A stretch of DNA of 64,000 bases. Source: Amycolatopsis granulosa. Its GTDB lineage: Bacteria; Actinomycetota; Actinomycetes; Mycobacteriales; Pseudonocardiaceae. The notes under the pieces are model-generated. The model was not told the origin of the DNA. It was given only the letters and a program-made list of their open reading frames with translations, and made no database searches. A program made the position numbers and the translations under genes. Positions 19,477-26,866 of this stretch are shown piece after piece. The stretch lies in NCBI RefSeq assembly GCF_011758745.1, contig NZ_JAANOV010000001.1, positions 2,046,001 to 2,110,000 on the forward strand. Reading direction: 5' to 3'. Numbering within the stretch: the first letter of the stretch is position 1; the number at the start of each line of letters is the position of its first letter.

Positions 19477-20283
19477 ATGGCCAGCGGCACGAAGAAGAAG
19501 GGCGCACCGAAGAAGGGCAGCGTGACGGCTGCCCGCGGTTCGGTGGTGTCCAAGAAGGGCGTGCCCTGGGGCACGATCATCTCGGTGGTCGCGGTCGTCG
19601 CGCTGGCCGCCGTGGTGGTCACCTACTACCTGGTCCAGTCGGCGCCCAAGCGCGCGCTGGCGAGCTGGACACCCTCCGCGGACAACCCGGACCCGTCGCT
19701 GAAGATCTCCGGCATCGTCACCGCGCAGTACCAGGGCAGCGTGCACGTCCTGCCGACCGAGCGGGTGGCCTACGACCACACGCCGCCCTTCGGCGGCCCG
19801 CACGACGGCTACTGGGCGGCGTGCAACGGCATCGTCTACCCGAAGGCGGTGCGCACCGAGAACATGGTGCACTCGCTCGAGCACGGCGCGGTGTGGATCG
19901 CCTACAACCCGGACCAGGTCACCGGTGACGCGCTGAACACCCTCAAGGGCAAGGTCGAGGGCAAGCCGTACACGATGATGTCGCCCTACCCAGGCCTGGA
20001 CAAGCCGGTCTCGCTCCAGTCGTGGGGGCACCAGCTCAAGGTCGACTCGGCCGGCGACCAGCGCATCGACGAGTTCATCGCGGCCCTGCGGACCAACCAG
20101 AACACCTATCCGGAGGTCGGTGCCTCGTGCGACGCGCTCGGCCCGGGCGCGTTCGACCCGGACAACCCGCCGCCGTTCGACCCGGCCCCGCCGGGGCCGG
20201 ACGCCAAGCCGATGAACTACCAGGGCTCGACCGGCACGCAGCAGGACTCGGGCATGCCGTCGGCCCCGGCGCCGACGTCCTGA
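19477..20283 (+). CDS. DUF3105 membrane-anchored protein
   Basis: A 268-residue protein with a Lys-rich N-terminus, one membrane helix (about residues 28-50, TIISVVAVVALAAVVVTYYL) and a large outside domain. The domain has the DUF3105 hallmarks YDHTPPFGGPHDGYWAACNGIV and MVHSLEHGAVWIAY, with conserved histidines that could bind metal. Function is unknown. ATG 19477 is preferred, with AGGAG upstream. It is followed after 5 nt by a DUF305 gene, a pairing I know from other actinobacteria. Confidence 0.8.
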   Translation: MASGTKKKGAPKKGSVTAARGSVVSKKGVPWGTIISVVAVVALAAVVVTYYLVQSAPKRALASWTPSADNPDPSLKISGIVTAQYQGSVHVLPTERVAYDHTPPFGGPHDGYWAACNGIVYPKAVRTENMVHSLEHGAVWIAYNPDQVTGDALNTLKGKVEGKPYTMMSPYPGLDKPVSLQSWGHQLKVDSAGDQRIDEFIAALRTNQNTYPEVGASCDALGPGAFDPDNPPPFDPAPPGPDAKPMNYQGSTGTQQDSGMPSAPAPTS

Positions 20284-20288
20284 TCGTG

Positions 20289-20999
20289 ATGGCCGGCGAA
20301 GACGAGTCCCCGGCGGCGGACCGCCCGGGTCCCCGGCCGGTCGTCCTCGGCGCGACGGTGGTCGTGGTCCTGCTGGTCGGCGCGGTGCTGGGGATGTTCC
20401 TGACGCAGCTCGCCCTGCGGCCGGACTCGTCGGCGACGCCGGCCGCCGGGTCGGTGGAGACCGGGTTCGCGCAGGACATGTCGGTGCACCACCTGCAGGC
20501 GGTGACGATGGCGAGCTGGGAGCGGGACCACACCACCGACCCGGAACTCAAGCAGCTCGCCTTCGACATCGAGTCCACGCAGCGCGAACAGGTCGGCCGG
20601 ATGAAGGGCTGGCTCATGCTGTGGGGCCAGCCGGAGCAGGCCGCCGGCGCGCCGATGACCTGGATGACCTCCGACGCGGGGCACGGTCACATGGCGATGG
20701 CGCCGCCAACGGCCGCCGCGGGCGGTTCCGACGGGGCGGTGATGCCCGGCATGGCCACCAACACGGAGCTGGCCCGGCTGCGGTCGCTGTCCGGTCGTGA
20801 CCTGGACGTGTACTTCCTGCAGCTGATGCTGCGGCACCACCAGGGCGGCACGGAGATGGCGCAGTACGCGCACGACCACACCACCGTGGCGGCGGTCAAG
20901 GCGCTGACCCAGAGCATCCTCACCTCGCAGGGCGCGGAGATGACGCAGATGCGGACGATGCTCGCCGCGCGTGGCGCGCAGCCACTCCCCTACCCCTGA
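20289..20999 (+). CDS. DUF305 ferritin-like membrane-anchored protein
   Basis: A 236-residue protein with one N-terminal membrane helix (about residues 15-40) and an extracytoplasmic helical domain of the DUF305 family. Conserved His pairs are seen in FAQDMSVHHLQAVTMA and LMLRHHQGGTEMAQYA, and the linker is Met/His-rich (GHGHMAMAP). Such residues suggest metal, perhaps copper, binding, but no reaction is known for the family. The start may instead be GTG 20286. Likely cotranscribed with the DUF3105 gene. Confidence 0.8.
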   Translation: MAGEDESPAADRPGPRPVVLGATVVVVLLVGAVLGMFLTQLALRPDSSATPAAGSVETGFAQDMSVHHLQAVTMASWERDHTTDPELKQLAFDIESTQREQVGRMKGWLMLWGQPEQAAGAPMTWMTSDAGHGHMAMAPPTAAAGGSDGAVMPGMATNTELARLRSLSGRDLDVYFLQLMLRHHQGGTEMAQYAHDHTTVAAVKALTQSILTSQGAEMTQMRTMLAARGAQPLPYP

Positions 21000-21011
21000 C
21001 GCGCCGGTCCG

Positions 21012-21929
21012 TCACCAGCGGAGTTCGTTGCAGCGCGCCGCCGATTCGCGCGGTTCGCACTGGAGCGTGGCGTGTTTGATGGAGTACTCGTCCGCCAGGA
21101 GTGTCTGCGCGGCGGCGAGCACCTCGGCCGGCTGCGCGGCGCGCTCCAGGGTGAGGTGCGCCGAGGCGACCTCCATGCCCGAGGTGAGTGTCCACACGTG
21201 CAGGTCGTGCACGTCGCACACCCCGGCCAGGGCGGCGAGGTCCCCGCTGATGCGCTCGACGTCGAGGTCCGCGGGGGCGTGCTGGAACAGGATGCGCAGC
21301 GCCCGCCGGGCCAGCGCGACGGTCCGCGGCAGCACGAACAGTCCGATCGCCACACCCACGATGGGGTCGGCGTACCGCCAGCCCGTGGTGAGCGTGATCG
21401 CGCCGCTGATCAGCACACCGATCGAGCCGATCAGGTCGGCGAGCACCTCCAGGTACGCGCCGCGGAGGTTGAGGCTTTCCGTGGCGCCCTTTCGGAGCAG
21501 CGCGAACGCGACGACGTTCGCGGCCAGCCCGCCGGCCGCCACGAGCAGCACCGGGAGCCCGGGCACCTCGGGCGGGTCCGCGATCCGCTGGACGGCTTCG
21601 AAGACCACGTAACCGGCCACCGCGAAGAGCAGAAGGGCGTTGGCCAGGGCGGCGAGCACCTCGGCGCGGTACAGCCCGAACGTGCGGCGGTACGTCGGCC
21701 CCGACCGGCGCGCCAGGACGATCGCGGTGAGGGCCATGCCGAGACCGAGGACGTCGGTCAGCATGTGACCGGCGTCGGAGATCAGCGCGAGCGACCCGGT
21801 GGCCACCCCGACGACGACCTCGAGGACCAGGAACGCGACCCCGATCCCGAGCGCCGCCGCCAGGCGTGACAGATGGCGGCCCGATGCGCTGGCGGGCAGC
21901 TGGTGCCCGTGTCCGTGGCCGTGTCCCAT
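21012..21929 (-). CDS. Cation diffusion facilitator (CzcD-type metal exporter)
   Basis: Proton-coupled efflux protein for divalent metal, 305 residues, six membrane helices and a cytosolic C-terminal ferredoxin-like domain. The N-terminus is His-rich (GHGHGHGH). The first metal-site motif is intact as HMLTD in helix 2. In helix 5 the equivalent place reads EVLAD, with Glu instead of the His common in zinc exporters, so the metal may not be zinc. ATG 21929 has AAGGAGGT upstream, at a rather long 11-nt spacing. The promoter and a DtxR-like box are listed separately. It converges on the DUF3105-DUF305 pair. Confidence 0.9.
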   Translation of the reverse strand: MGHGHGHGHQLPASASGRHLSRLAAALGIGVAFLVLEVVVGVATGSLALISDAGHMLTDVLGLGMALTAIVLARRSGPTYRRTFGLYRAEVLAALANALLLFAVAGYVVFEAVQRIADPPEVPGLPVLLVAAGGLAANVVAFALLRKGATESLNLRGAYLEVLADLIGSIGVLISGAITLTTGWRYADPIVGVAIGLFVLPRTVALARRALRILFQHAPADLDVERISGDLAALAGVCDVHDLHVWTLTSGMEVASAHLTLERAAQPAEVLAAAQTLLADEYSIKHATLQCEPRESAARCNELRW

Positions 21930-21960
21930 GTGCGCTCGTACCTCCTTCGCCCGCACCCGG

Positions 21961-21989
21961 AATATATAGTGATATGCGCATGTATGCAA
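21961..21989 (-). promoter_or_regulatory. Promoter of the cation diffusion facilitator gene
   Basis: Minus-strand TTGCAT (21989-21984), 17-nt spacer, TATATT (21966-21961). The spacer contains the 8-bp palindrome ATGCGCAT (21974-21981). The region is strikingly AT-rich against its surroundings. Confidence 0.7.
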
Positions 21990-21991
21990 TG

Positions 21992-22010
21992 AGAGGTGAG
22001 GCTTACCTTG
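21992..22010. promoter_or_regulatory. DtxR/IdeR-like box
   Basis: AGAGGTGAGGCTTACCTTG matches the known iron-regulator consensus (TTAGGTTAGGCTAACCTAA) at 14 of 19 positions, with the core AGGTnAGGCTnACCT complete. It ends 3 nt upstream of the -35 of the metal exporter, a position suited to activation or to control of the same promoter by a DtxR-family protein. Confidence 0.65.
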
Positions 22011-22114
22011 CTCCCCGCGCCCCACAGCCTAGCCACCCCCGCCGCCGTTAGGGGAGTCGCTCACCGGGCGGAAACCCGGGTGCGCTAGGCTGTACCACGT
22101 CGCACAGCGATGAA

Positions 22115-22187
22115 GCCCTCGTAGCTCAGGGGATAGAGCACTGCCCTCCGGAGGCAGGTGTCGCAGGTTCGAATCCTGCCGAGGGCA
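22115..22187 (+). tRNA. tRNA-Arg (anticodon CCG)
   Basis: Full cloverleaf: acceptor GCCCTCG pairs with CGAGGGC, D-stem GCTC/GAGC, anticodon stem CTGCC/GGCAG around loop CTCCGGA (anticodon CCG, reading CGG), T-arm GCAGG-TTCGAAT-CCTGC. The discriminator is A and the CCA end is not encoded (ACCC follows). CGG is a frequent Arg codon in this genome. Confidence 0.97.
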
Positions 22188-22210
22188 CCCCCGTCCTGAT
22201 CTCGAAAAAC

Positions 22211-22248
22211 CGGCCCCGGCCAGCGGAAACGCCAGTCGGGGCCGTTCT
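22211..22248. terminator. Hairpin terminator after tRNA-Arg
   Basis: Arms CGGCCCCG (22211-22218) and CGGGGCCG (22237-22244) with an 18-nt loop, preceded by AAAAAC and followed by TTCTCGTT. It lies between the tRNA and the convergent CGNR regulator gene and may serve both. Confidence 0.6.
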
Positions 22249-22286
22249 CGTTCCGGCGCGATGGGTGGACGTCCATCCGGTGACGA

Positions 22287-22862
22287 TCACTCCGCCGATT
22301 CCGGGTTCTTGCGCTGCTTGGCGATGAAGCGCGCCTTCTTCTGACGATTCCCGCACGTGTTCATGTCACACCATTTGCGGCTGCGGCTCTGGCTGGTGTC
22401 GAAGAAGGCGGCCCGGCAGGTGGGCGAGGCACACAGGGCCAACCGTCCGTCTCGTTCGCCCGCGATGATGCTGATCGCGTCCGCGGCGATCACGCCGAGG
22501 GCGTCTTCCACCGCGGAAGGCGAGCTGAGCTGCCAGCGCCGGCTGCCGTCGGGCGTCAGGACGGCCGCGGCCCGGCCCTGAGCGCTGCGGTCGTTGATGA
22601 CCCGGACAGCATCGGCGGGGAGAGGGTCCCGGGTCGCGGCCGCTGTCGCGGCGGCGTGAATCGACTCCCGCAGTTCCCGGGCGAGTTCGAGCTGCGCGGT
22701 GGTGCAGGACGTCACGGTGAGGTCGTTCACCGCCAGCCAGTCGACGAGCCGCTGCGGGGTGGGAATGCGCTCCACCGGGTTGCCATGACGCTCCGACAAA
22801 GTCCCCGTGAAGCTGGTCGCGAGCACGGTGCCGAGGCGGAAGTCAGGGAACTCGGCGGGCAT
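22287..22862 (-). CDS. CGNR zinc-finger (ABATE domain) transcriptional regulator
   Basis: A 191-residue protein with an N-terminal ABATE ligand-binding domain (residues about 10-135) and a C-terminal CGNR zinc finger: CASPTC, then CDMNTCGNRQKKARF. The family acts as local repressors in actinobacteria. It is transcribed divergently from the epoxide hydrolase gene. One of two similar operator-like repeats abuts its start codon, which suggests autoregulation and a leaderless or very short leader mRNA. Confidence 0.9.
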   Translation of the reverse strand: MPAEFPDFRLGTVLATSFTGTLSERHGNPVERIPTPQRLVDWLAVNDLTVTSCTTAQLELARELRESIHAAATAAATRDPLPADAVRVINDRSAQGRAAAVLTPDGSRRWQLSSPSAVEDALGVIAADAISIIAGERDGRLALCASPTCRAAFFDTSQSRSRKWCDMNTCGNRQKKARFIAKQRKNPESAE

Positions 22863-22863
22863 G

Positions 22864-22923
22864 GAACCACCTTAGCAGGTTGCCCGGGGTCGGCCGACGT
22901 GTTAGAACCGTCTTAGCCGGTTC
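22864..22923. promoter_or_regulatory. Two matching operator-like repeats between the CGNR regulator and epoxide hydrolase genes
   Basis: Copy 1 is GAACCACCTTAGCAGGTTG (22864-22882) and copy 2 is GAACCGTCTTAGCCGGTTC (22905-22923). They agree at 15 of 19 positions, are 41 bp apart start to start, and copy 2 is an inverted repeat with 6-bp arms. They are the natural candidate sites for the CGNR protein. Confidence 0.7.
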
Positions 22924-22953
22924 CAGCCGGCTCCGTGACGGTCAGGAGGTCTC

Positions 22954-24126
22954 ATGCCCAGCCCAACCAGCGACGTACAAGCGTTTGAAGCCCGTGCAAC
23001 TGACGCCGACCTCGACGATCTGCGCGCACGACTGGCCGCGGCGCGGCTACCGGAGGCCGAGACGGTCCATGGCGCCGCGCCCGGCCCGCGCCGATGGGAA
23101 CAGGGCGTGCCGCTCGCCGACCTCGTCGATGTCGTGGACTACTGGCGCACCGGGTACGACTGGCGGTCGTTCGAAAAGCGCCTCGACCGCATCGGCCAGT
23201 TCCGCACGACCATCGACGATCTGGGAATCCACTTCCTGCACCGCCGGTCCGCGCGCGCGGATGCCACTCCGCTGATCTTGACGCACGGCTGGCCGGGCAG
23301 CGTCGCCGAGTTCGTCGACGTGGTGGACGAGCTGGCGGGTCCGGACGACGCGAACGCGCCGGCGTTCCACGTCGTGGTTCCGTCGCTACCGGGCTTCGGC
23401 TACAGCGACAAGCCGGCCACCACCGGGTGGGGAACCGAAAAGATCGCGGCCGCCTGGGTGGAACTGATGGGACGGCTGGGCTACCACCGCTTCCTGGCCC
23501 ACGGCGGCGACTGGGGCGGGAACATCACCACGGTTCTCGGCGGCAGGTTCCCGGAGCACGTGCTCGGCATCCACACGACGTTCGCGGAGGGACCGCCCGG
23601 GTTGACCACGGACGGGCTGACGGTGCTCGAACGCGAGTGGGTCGAGGACACCCGCGATTTCTGGCACCACCGCGCCGCGTACGCGAAGCAGCAGGCGACC
23701 CGGCCGCAGACCGTCGGCTACTCGCTCGTCGACTCACCGGTCGGGCTGCTCGCCTGGATCCTGGACAAGTTCGCCGAGTGGTCGGACACCGAGGACAGCC
23801 CGTTCGAGACGATCCCCCTGGACCGGGTGCTCGACGACGTGACCCTGTACTGGCTGACGCGGACCGGAGCATCGGCGGCGCGCATCTACTACGAAAGCCA
23901 CAACTCGCTCGACCCCGAACTCCGGGTCGACGTCCCCTCGGCGATCACCATCTATCCCCGCGACATCGAGAAGTACCCGCGCCCCTGGGCGCAGCAGCGG
24001 TACCGGCAGATCGTCCGGTGGCGCGCACCCGAAACCGGGGGCCATTTCCCGTCCCTGGAAGTTCCCGGGTATTTCGTCAAGGACCTGCGAGAAGGGCTCG
24101 CCGCGGTGCTGGCCGCCACTCGCTGA
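22954..24126 (+). CDS. Epoxide hydrolase (EHN-domain, microsomal/juvenile-hormone type)
   Basis: Alpha/beta hydrolase of 390 residues that opens epoxides to diols. An N-terminal EHN domain occupies residues about 10-115. The oxyanion motif is HGWPGS near residue 112, the nucleophile is the Asp in HGGDWGGN near residue 190, and the catalytic His is in GGHFPSLEVP near residue 365. AGGAGG precedes ATG 22954. Divergent from a CGNR regulator with shared operators, so it is probably repressed until a substrate epoxide or lipid is present. The natural substrate cannot be named. Confidence 0.92.
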   Translation: MPSPTSDVQAFEARATDADLDDLRARLAAARLPEAETVHGAAPGPRRWEQGVPLADLVDVVDYWRTGYDWRSFEKRLDRIGQFRTTIDDLGIHFLHRRSARADATPLILTHGWPGSVAEFVDVVDELAGPDDANAPAFHVVVPSLPGFGYSDKPATTGWGTEKIAAAWVELMGRLGYHRFLAHGGDWGGNITTVLGGRFPEHVLGIHTTFAEGPPGLTTDGLTVLEREWVEDTRDFWHHRAAYAKQQATRPQTVGYSLVDSPVGLLAWILDKFAEWSDTEDSPFETIPLDRVLDDVTLYWLTRTGASAARIYYESHNSLDPELRVDVPSAITIYPRDIEKYPRPWAQQRYRQIVRWRAPETGGHFPSLEVPGYFVKDLREGLAAVLAATR

Positions 24127-24189
24127 ACGCACCGCGAACCTCGGCTTCGCCACACCGCAGCCTGGCGGAACACGCGAGGTCGCGCCAAG

Positions 24190-24612
24190 ATGATCGACAT
24201 GACGCTACCGACCCTGAGCCAGATCGTCCTCGACTGCACCGACCCCCGCCGCCTCGCCGAGTTCTACCGCGAGCTGCTCGGGCTCGTGTACCGGGCGGGC
24301 GACGAGGACGGCGATCTCGACTGGCTGGTGCTGCGGACCCCGGACGGCGTTCCCCAGCTGGCGTTCCAGCAGGTCGGCTCCCTGCCGGAGGCGACGTGGC
24401 CGGACGGCCCGGTCCCGCAGCAGCTGCACCTCGACATCACGGTGCCCTCGAAGCACGACCTGGACGCCCAGCACGAACGGGTCCTGCGCCTGGGTGGACG
24501 GCTGCTGCGCGACCAGAGCGACGACCCCGTGGAGCCGCTGCGCGTGTACGCCGATCCGGCCGGTCACCCGTTCTGCCTCTTCGTACCGCCGTCGTTGGCC
24601 GCTACCAGGTGA
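24190..24612 (+). CDS. VOC-superfamily (glyoxalase-like) protein
   Basis: A 140-residue protein made of two beta-alpha-beta-beta-beta modules. The first begins SQIVLDCTDPRRLAEFYRELLGL, and the second ends with RVYADPAGHPFCLF, the pattern of the VOC fold in the glyoxalase/bleomycin-resistance group. Likely metal ligands are a Gln/His in the first module and His/Glu in the second, but the reaction is unknown. The start could be ATG 24190 or 24199. Its 3' end overlaps the end of the convergent P450 gene by 11 bp. Confidence 0.8.
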   Translation: MIDMTLPTLSQIVLDCTDPRRLAEFYRELLGLVYRAGDEDGDLDWLVLRTPDGVPQLAFQQVGSLPEATWPDGPVPQQLHLDITVPSKHDLDAQHERVLRLGGRLLRDQSDDPVEPLRVYADPAGHPFCLFVPPSLAATR

Positions 24613-25813
24613 CCGGGAGTTCGTGCACGCCGTAGATGTTCATGTCGGTGCGCAGCTGCACATCAGCGGCGGGCACGGCGAGCGCGAGGCCGGGGAACCG
24701 GCGGAGCAGCCCGTCCAAACCGGCCCGCATCTCGATCCGGGCCAGTTGCTGGCCGAGGCACTGGTGGACGCCGTGGCCGAACGACAGGTGCCCGCGCGCC
24801 TTGCGGTGCACGTCCAGCACATCCGGGTTCTCGAAGCGCCGCGGGTCGCGGTTCGCCGCGAGCAACGACACCACGACGGTCGACCCCTTCGTGATGAGTT
24901 CACCGCCGAGCTCGACGTCCTCGGTCGCGTAGCGGTAGAAGATGTCGGCGACGGACAGGTAGCGCAGCAGTTCCTCCACCGCGCCGGGCATCAGGCCGGG
25001 ATCGGCACGCAGTTCGGCCAGTTGTTCCGGGTGTTCCAGGAGCGCGAACGCGCCCAGCCCGAGCATGTTGGCGGTGGTCTCGTGGCCCGCGAGCAGCAGC
25101 AGGAAGGCGGCACCGGTCAGCTCCTCGATCGTCAGGTCGTCGTGGCGGGCCAGGTCGGACAGGATGTCCTCGCCCGGGGCGGCGCGCTTGGCGGTGACCA
25201 GTTCGGACAGGTACGTCATCATCGCGCCGTAGGCGGCCATCTTCTCGTCGATCGCGAGGTCCCGGACCATGAAGCGGGCGGCGTTGGTCTGGAAGGTGTC
25301 CCGGTCGGCGTAGGGCACGCCGAGCATCTCGCAGATCACCAGCGACGGCACCGGCAGGGCGAACTCCCGGACCAGGTCGGCCGGCGCCGTCAAGGACGCC
25401 AGGTGGTCCAGCTGCCGCTCGACGATCCCGGCGATGTGCTCCTCGAGCGTCTTCATTCGCTTGACCGTGAACGCGCCGGTCAGCCGGCGCCGCAGCCGGG
25501 TGTGCTCCGGCGGGTCCATGGCGATGAACAGGCCCGGGATCGGCGGGGACGGCTCGGTCTGGACGGGCATGCCGGGCACCTCATACGGCACGTGGAGGAC
25601 ACCGATGTCCTGCCGGGAGCTGAACCGGATGTCGGTCATCATCCGGCGCACCTCCTCGTAACCGGTGACCAGCCAGCCCTCGTGGCCGTCCGGGAAGATC
25701 AACGGACTGACCGGGCGGGCGCCCCGCAGCCGGGTGATCTCGGCGGGCGGGTCGAAGGGACCGGCGTCGCGTTCCGTCGGAAGACCGTGCGGGACCGGAA
25801 CCGGGTGGGTCAT
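24602..25813 (-). CDS. Cytochrome P450 (bacterial class I, CYP105/107-like)
   Basis: Haem monooxygenase of 403 residues, soluble. Helix I has LLLLAGHETTANM, helix K has EELLR, and the haem loop is FGHGVHQCLG with the cysteine ligand near residue 352. No ferredoxin or reductase gene is adjacent, so electrons must come from elsewhere. ATG 25813 is supported by GAGAGGA upstream. The promoter region carries three 7-bp direct repeats at 11-bp spacing (listed separately), which is unusual for a housekeeping gene and suggests activation by a winged-helix regulator. Substrate unknown. Confidence 0.95.
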   Translation of the reverse strand: MTHPVPVPHGLPTERDAGPFDPPAEITRLRGARPVSPLIFPDGHEGWLVTGYEEVRRMMTDIRFSSRQDIGVLHVPYEVPGMPVQTEPSPPIPGLFIAMDPPEHTRLRRRLTGAFTVKRMKTLEEHIAGIVERQLDHLASLTAPADLVREFALPVPSLVICEMLGVPYADRDTFQTNAARFMVRDLAIDEKMAAYGAMMTYLSELVTAKRAAPGEDILSDLARHDDLTIEELTGAAFLLLLAGHETTANMLGLGAFALLEHPEQLAELRADPGLMPGAVEELLRYLSVADIFYRYATEDVELGGELITKGSTVVVSLLAANRDPRRFENPDVLDVHRKARGHLSFGHGVHQCLGQQLARIEMRAGLDGLLRRFPGLALAVPAADVQLRTDMNIYGVHELPVTW

Positions 25814-25859
25814 CGGGTGTCCTCTCGTCGCGGTTGTGCCGCCACGATGACCGGCGCGC

Positions 25860-25888
25860 CTGACACGGCCCTGACACGACTCTGACAC
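25860..25888 (-). promoter_or_regulatory. Three 11-bp-spaced direct repeats upstream of the P450 gene
   Basis: CTGACAC occurs at 25860-25866, 25871-25877 and 25882-25888, exactly 11 bp apart (GTGTCAG on the transcribed side). The last copy is about 10 nt upstream of CATCGT (25849-25844), a possible -10. Direct repeats of this spacing just before the -10 are the arrangement bound by OmpR/PhoB-type and SARP activators. Confidence 0.55.
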
Positions 25889-25914
25889 CGGCCCCGCCCG
25901 ACCCGCGCCGCGAC

Positions 25915-26826
25915 CTACACGGTCAGGACGATCTTGCCCCGGGTCCGGCCCGACTGGCTGAGCCGCCACGCCTGAGCCGCCTCGGCGAGGGGCAGCGCGT
26001 GATCGACGTGCACGGTCAGCTTGCCGTCGTCGGCCAGGCGGGCCAGCTCGGCCAGTCCGGCGTCGTCCGGACGGACCCACACGTAGTGGCCGCCGCGGGT
26101 CTCGGCTTCGGGGTTGGCGACCGACGCCACCCGTTCGGGGCGCACGAACTCCAGGGACACCTCGACCGCGTCGCCACCGACGAAGTCCACGGCCGCGTCG
26201 ATCCCACCGGCCGCGCGCAGCCGCTCGGCCAAGCCCTCGCCGTAGGCGACCGGCTCGGCGCCCAGCGACCGCAGGTAATCGTGGTTGCGCTCGCTCGCCG
26301 TACCGATCACGCGGGCGCCCAGCGCCACCGCGATCTGCGTGGCGAAGGACCCGACACCACCCGCGGCGGCGTGGATCAGCACCGTGTCGCCGGCCCGGAC
26401 ACCCACCCGCTTGAGCGCGCGGAGAGCCGTCAGGCCCGCGAGCGGCACGCCGGCGGCCTGCGCCCAGTCGAGGGAACGCGGCTTCTTCGCCAGCATCCGG
26501 ACGTTCGCCGACGCCAGCTCCGCGTACGCGCCCTGCTGCACCCAGTCCTTGCGGATGTACCCGAAAACCTCGTCACCGACGGCGAACTCGCCCGCGTCCA
26601 GCCCCACCTTCTCGACCACGCCCGCGACGTCCCAGCCGGGCACGAGCGGGAACCGGACCTCCATCAGGCCGTCCAGCCCACCGGCGGCGAGCTTCCAGTC
26701 GACCGGGTTGACCGCGGCCGCCTTCACGCGGATCAGCACCTCGGCCGGGCCGACCTTGGGATCCGGGAGGTCGATCAGCTGGAGGTCGTCTGCGGAACCG
26801 TACGCGCGCAACGCGATTGCCTTCAT
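25915..26826 (-). CDS. Zinc-free NADPH:quinone oxidoreductase-type MDR protein
   Basis: Medium-chain dehydrogenase/reductase of 303 residues. The N-terminal GroES-like domain lacks the zinc cysteines. The nucleotide-binding motif is AAAGGVGSFATQIA near residue 150, typical of quinone reductases using NADPH. ATG 26826 (MKAIALRAYGSADDL) is the natural start although no strong ribosome site is seen; a longer frame upstream overlaps the next gene. It lies 40 nt downstream of the MocR gene on the same strand, so read-through from that gene is possible. Confidence 0.9.
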   Translation of the reverse strand: MKAIALRAYGSADDLQLIDLPDPKVGPAEVLIRVKAAAVNPVDWKLAAGGLDGLMEVRFPLVPGWDVAGVVEKVGLDAGEFAVGDEVFGYIRKDWVQQGAYAELASANVRMLAKKPRSLDWAQAAGVPLAGLTALRALKRVGVRAGDTVLIHAAAGGVGSFATQIAVALGARVIGTASERNHDYLRSLGAEPVAYGEGLAERLRAAGGIDAAVDFVGGDAVEVSLEFVRPERVASVANPEAETRGGHYVWVRPDDAGLAELARLADDGKLTVHVDHALPLAEAAQAWRLSQSGRTRGKIVLTV

Positions 26827-26866
26827 GTGCTGGGCAACGACCCGGTCCGGAAGAGATATTCCCGCG

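Noticed and set aside
22115-22187. tRNA-Arg as the attachment site of an integrated island, since core synteny ends near it
   Set aside because: No integrase or phage gene, and no second copy of the tRNA 3' end, was seen in the window; the genes to its right have the same base composition as those to the left.
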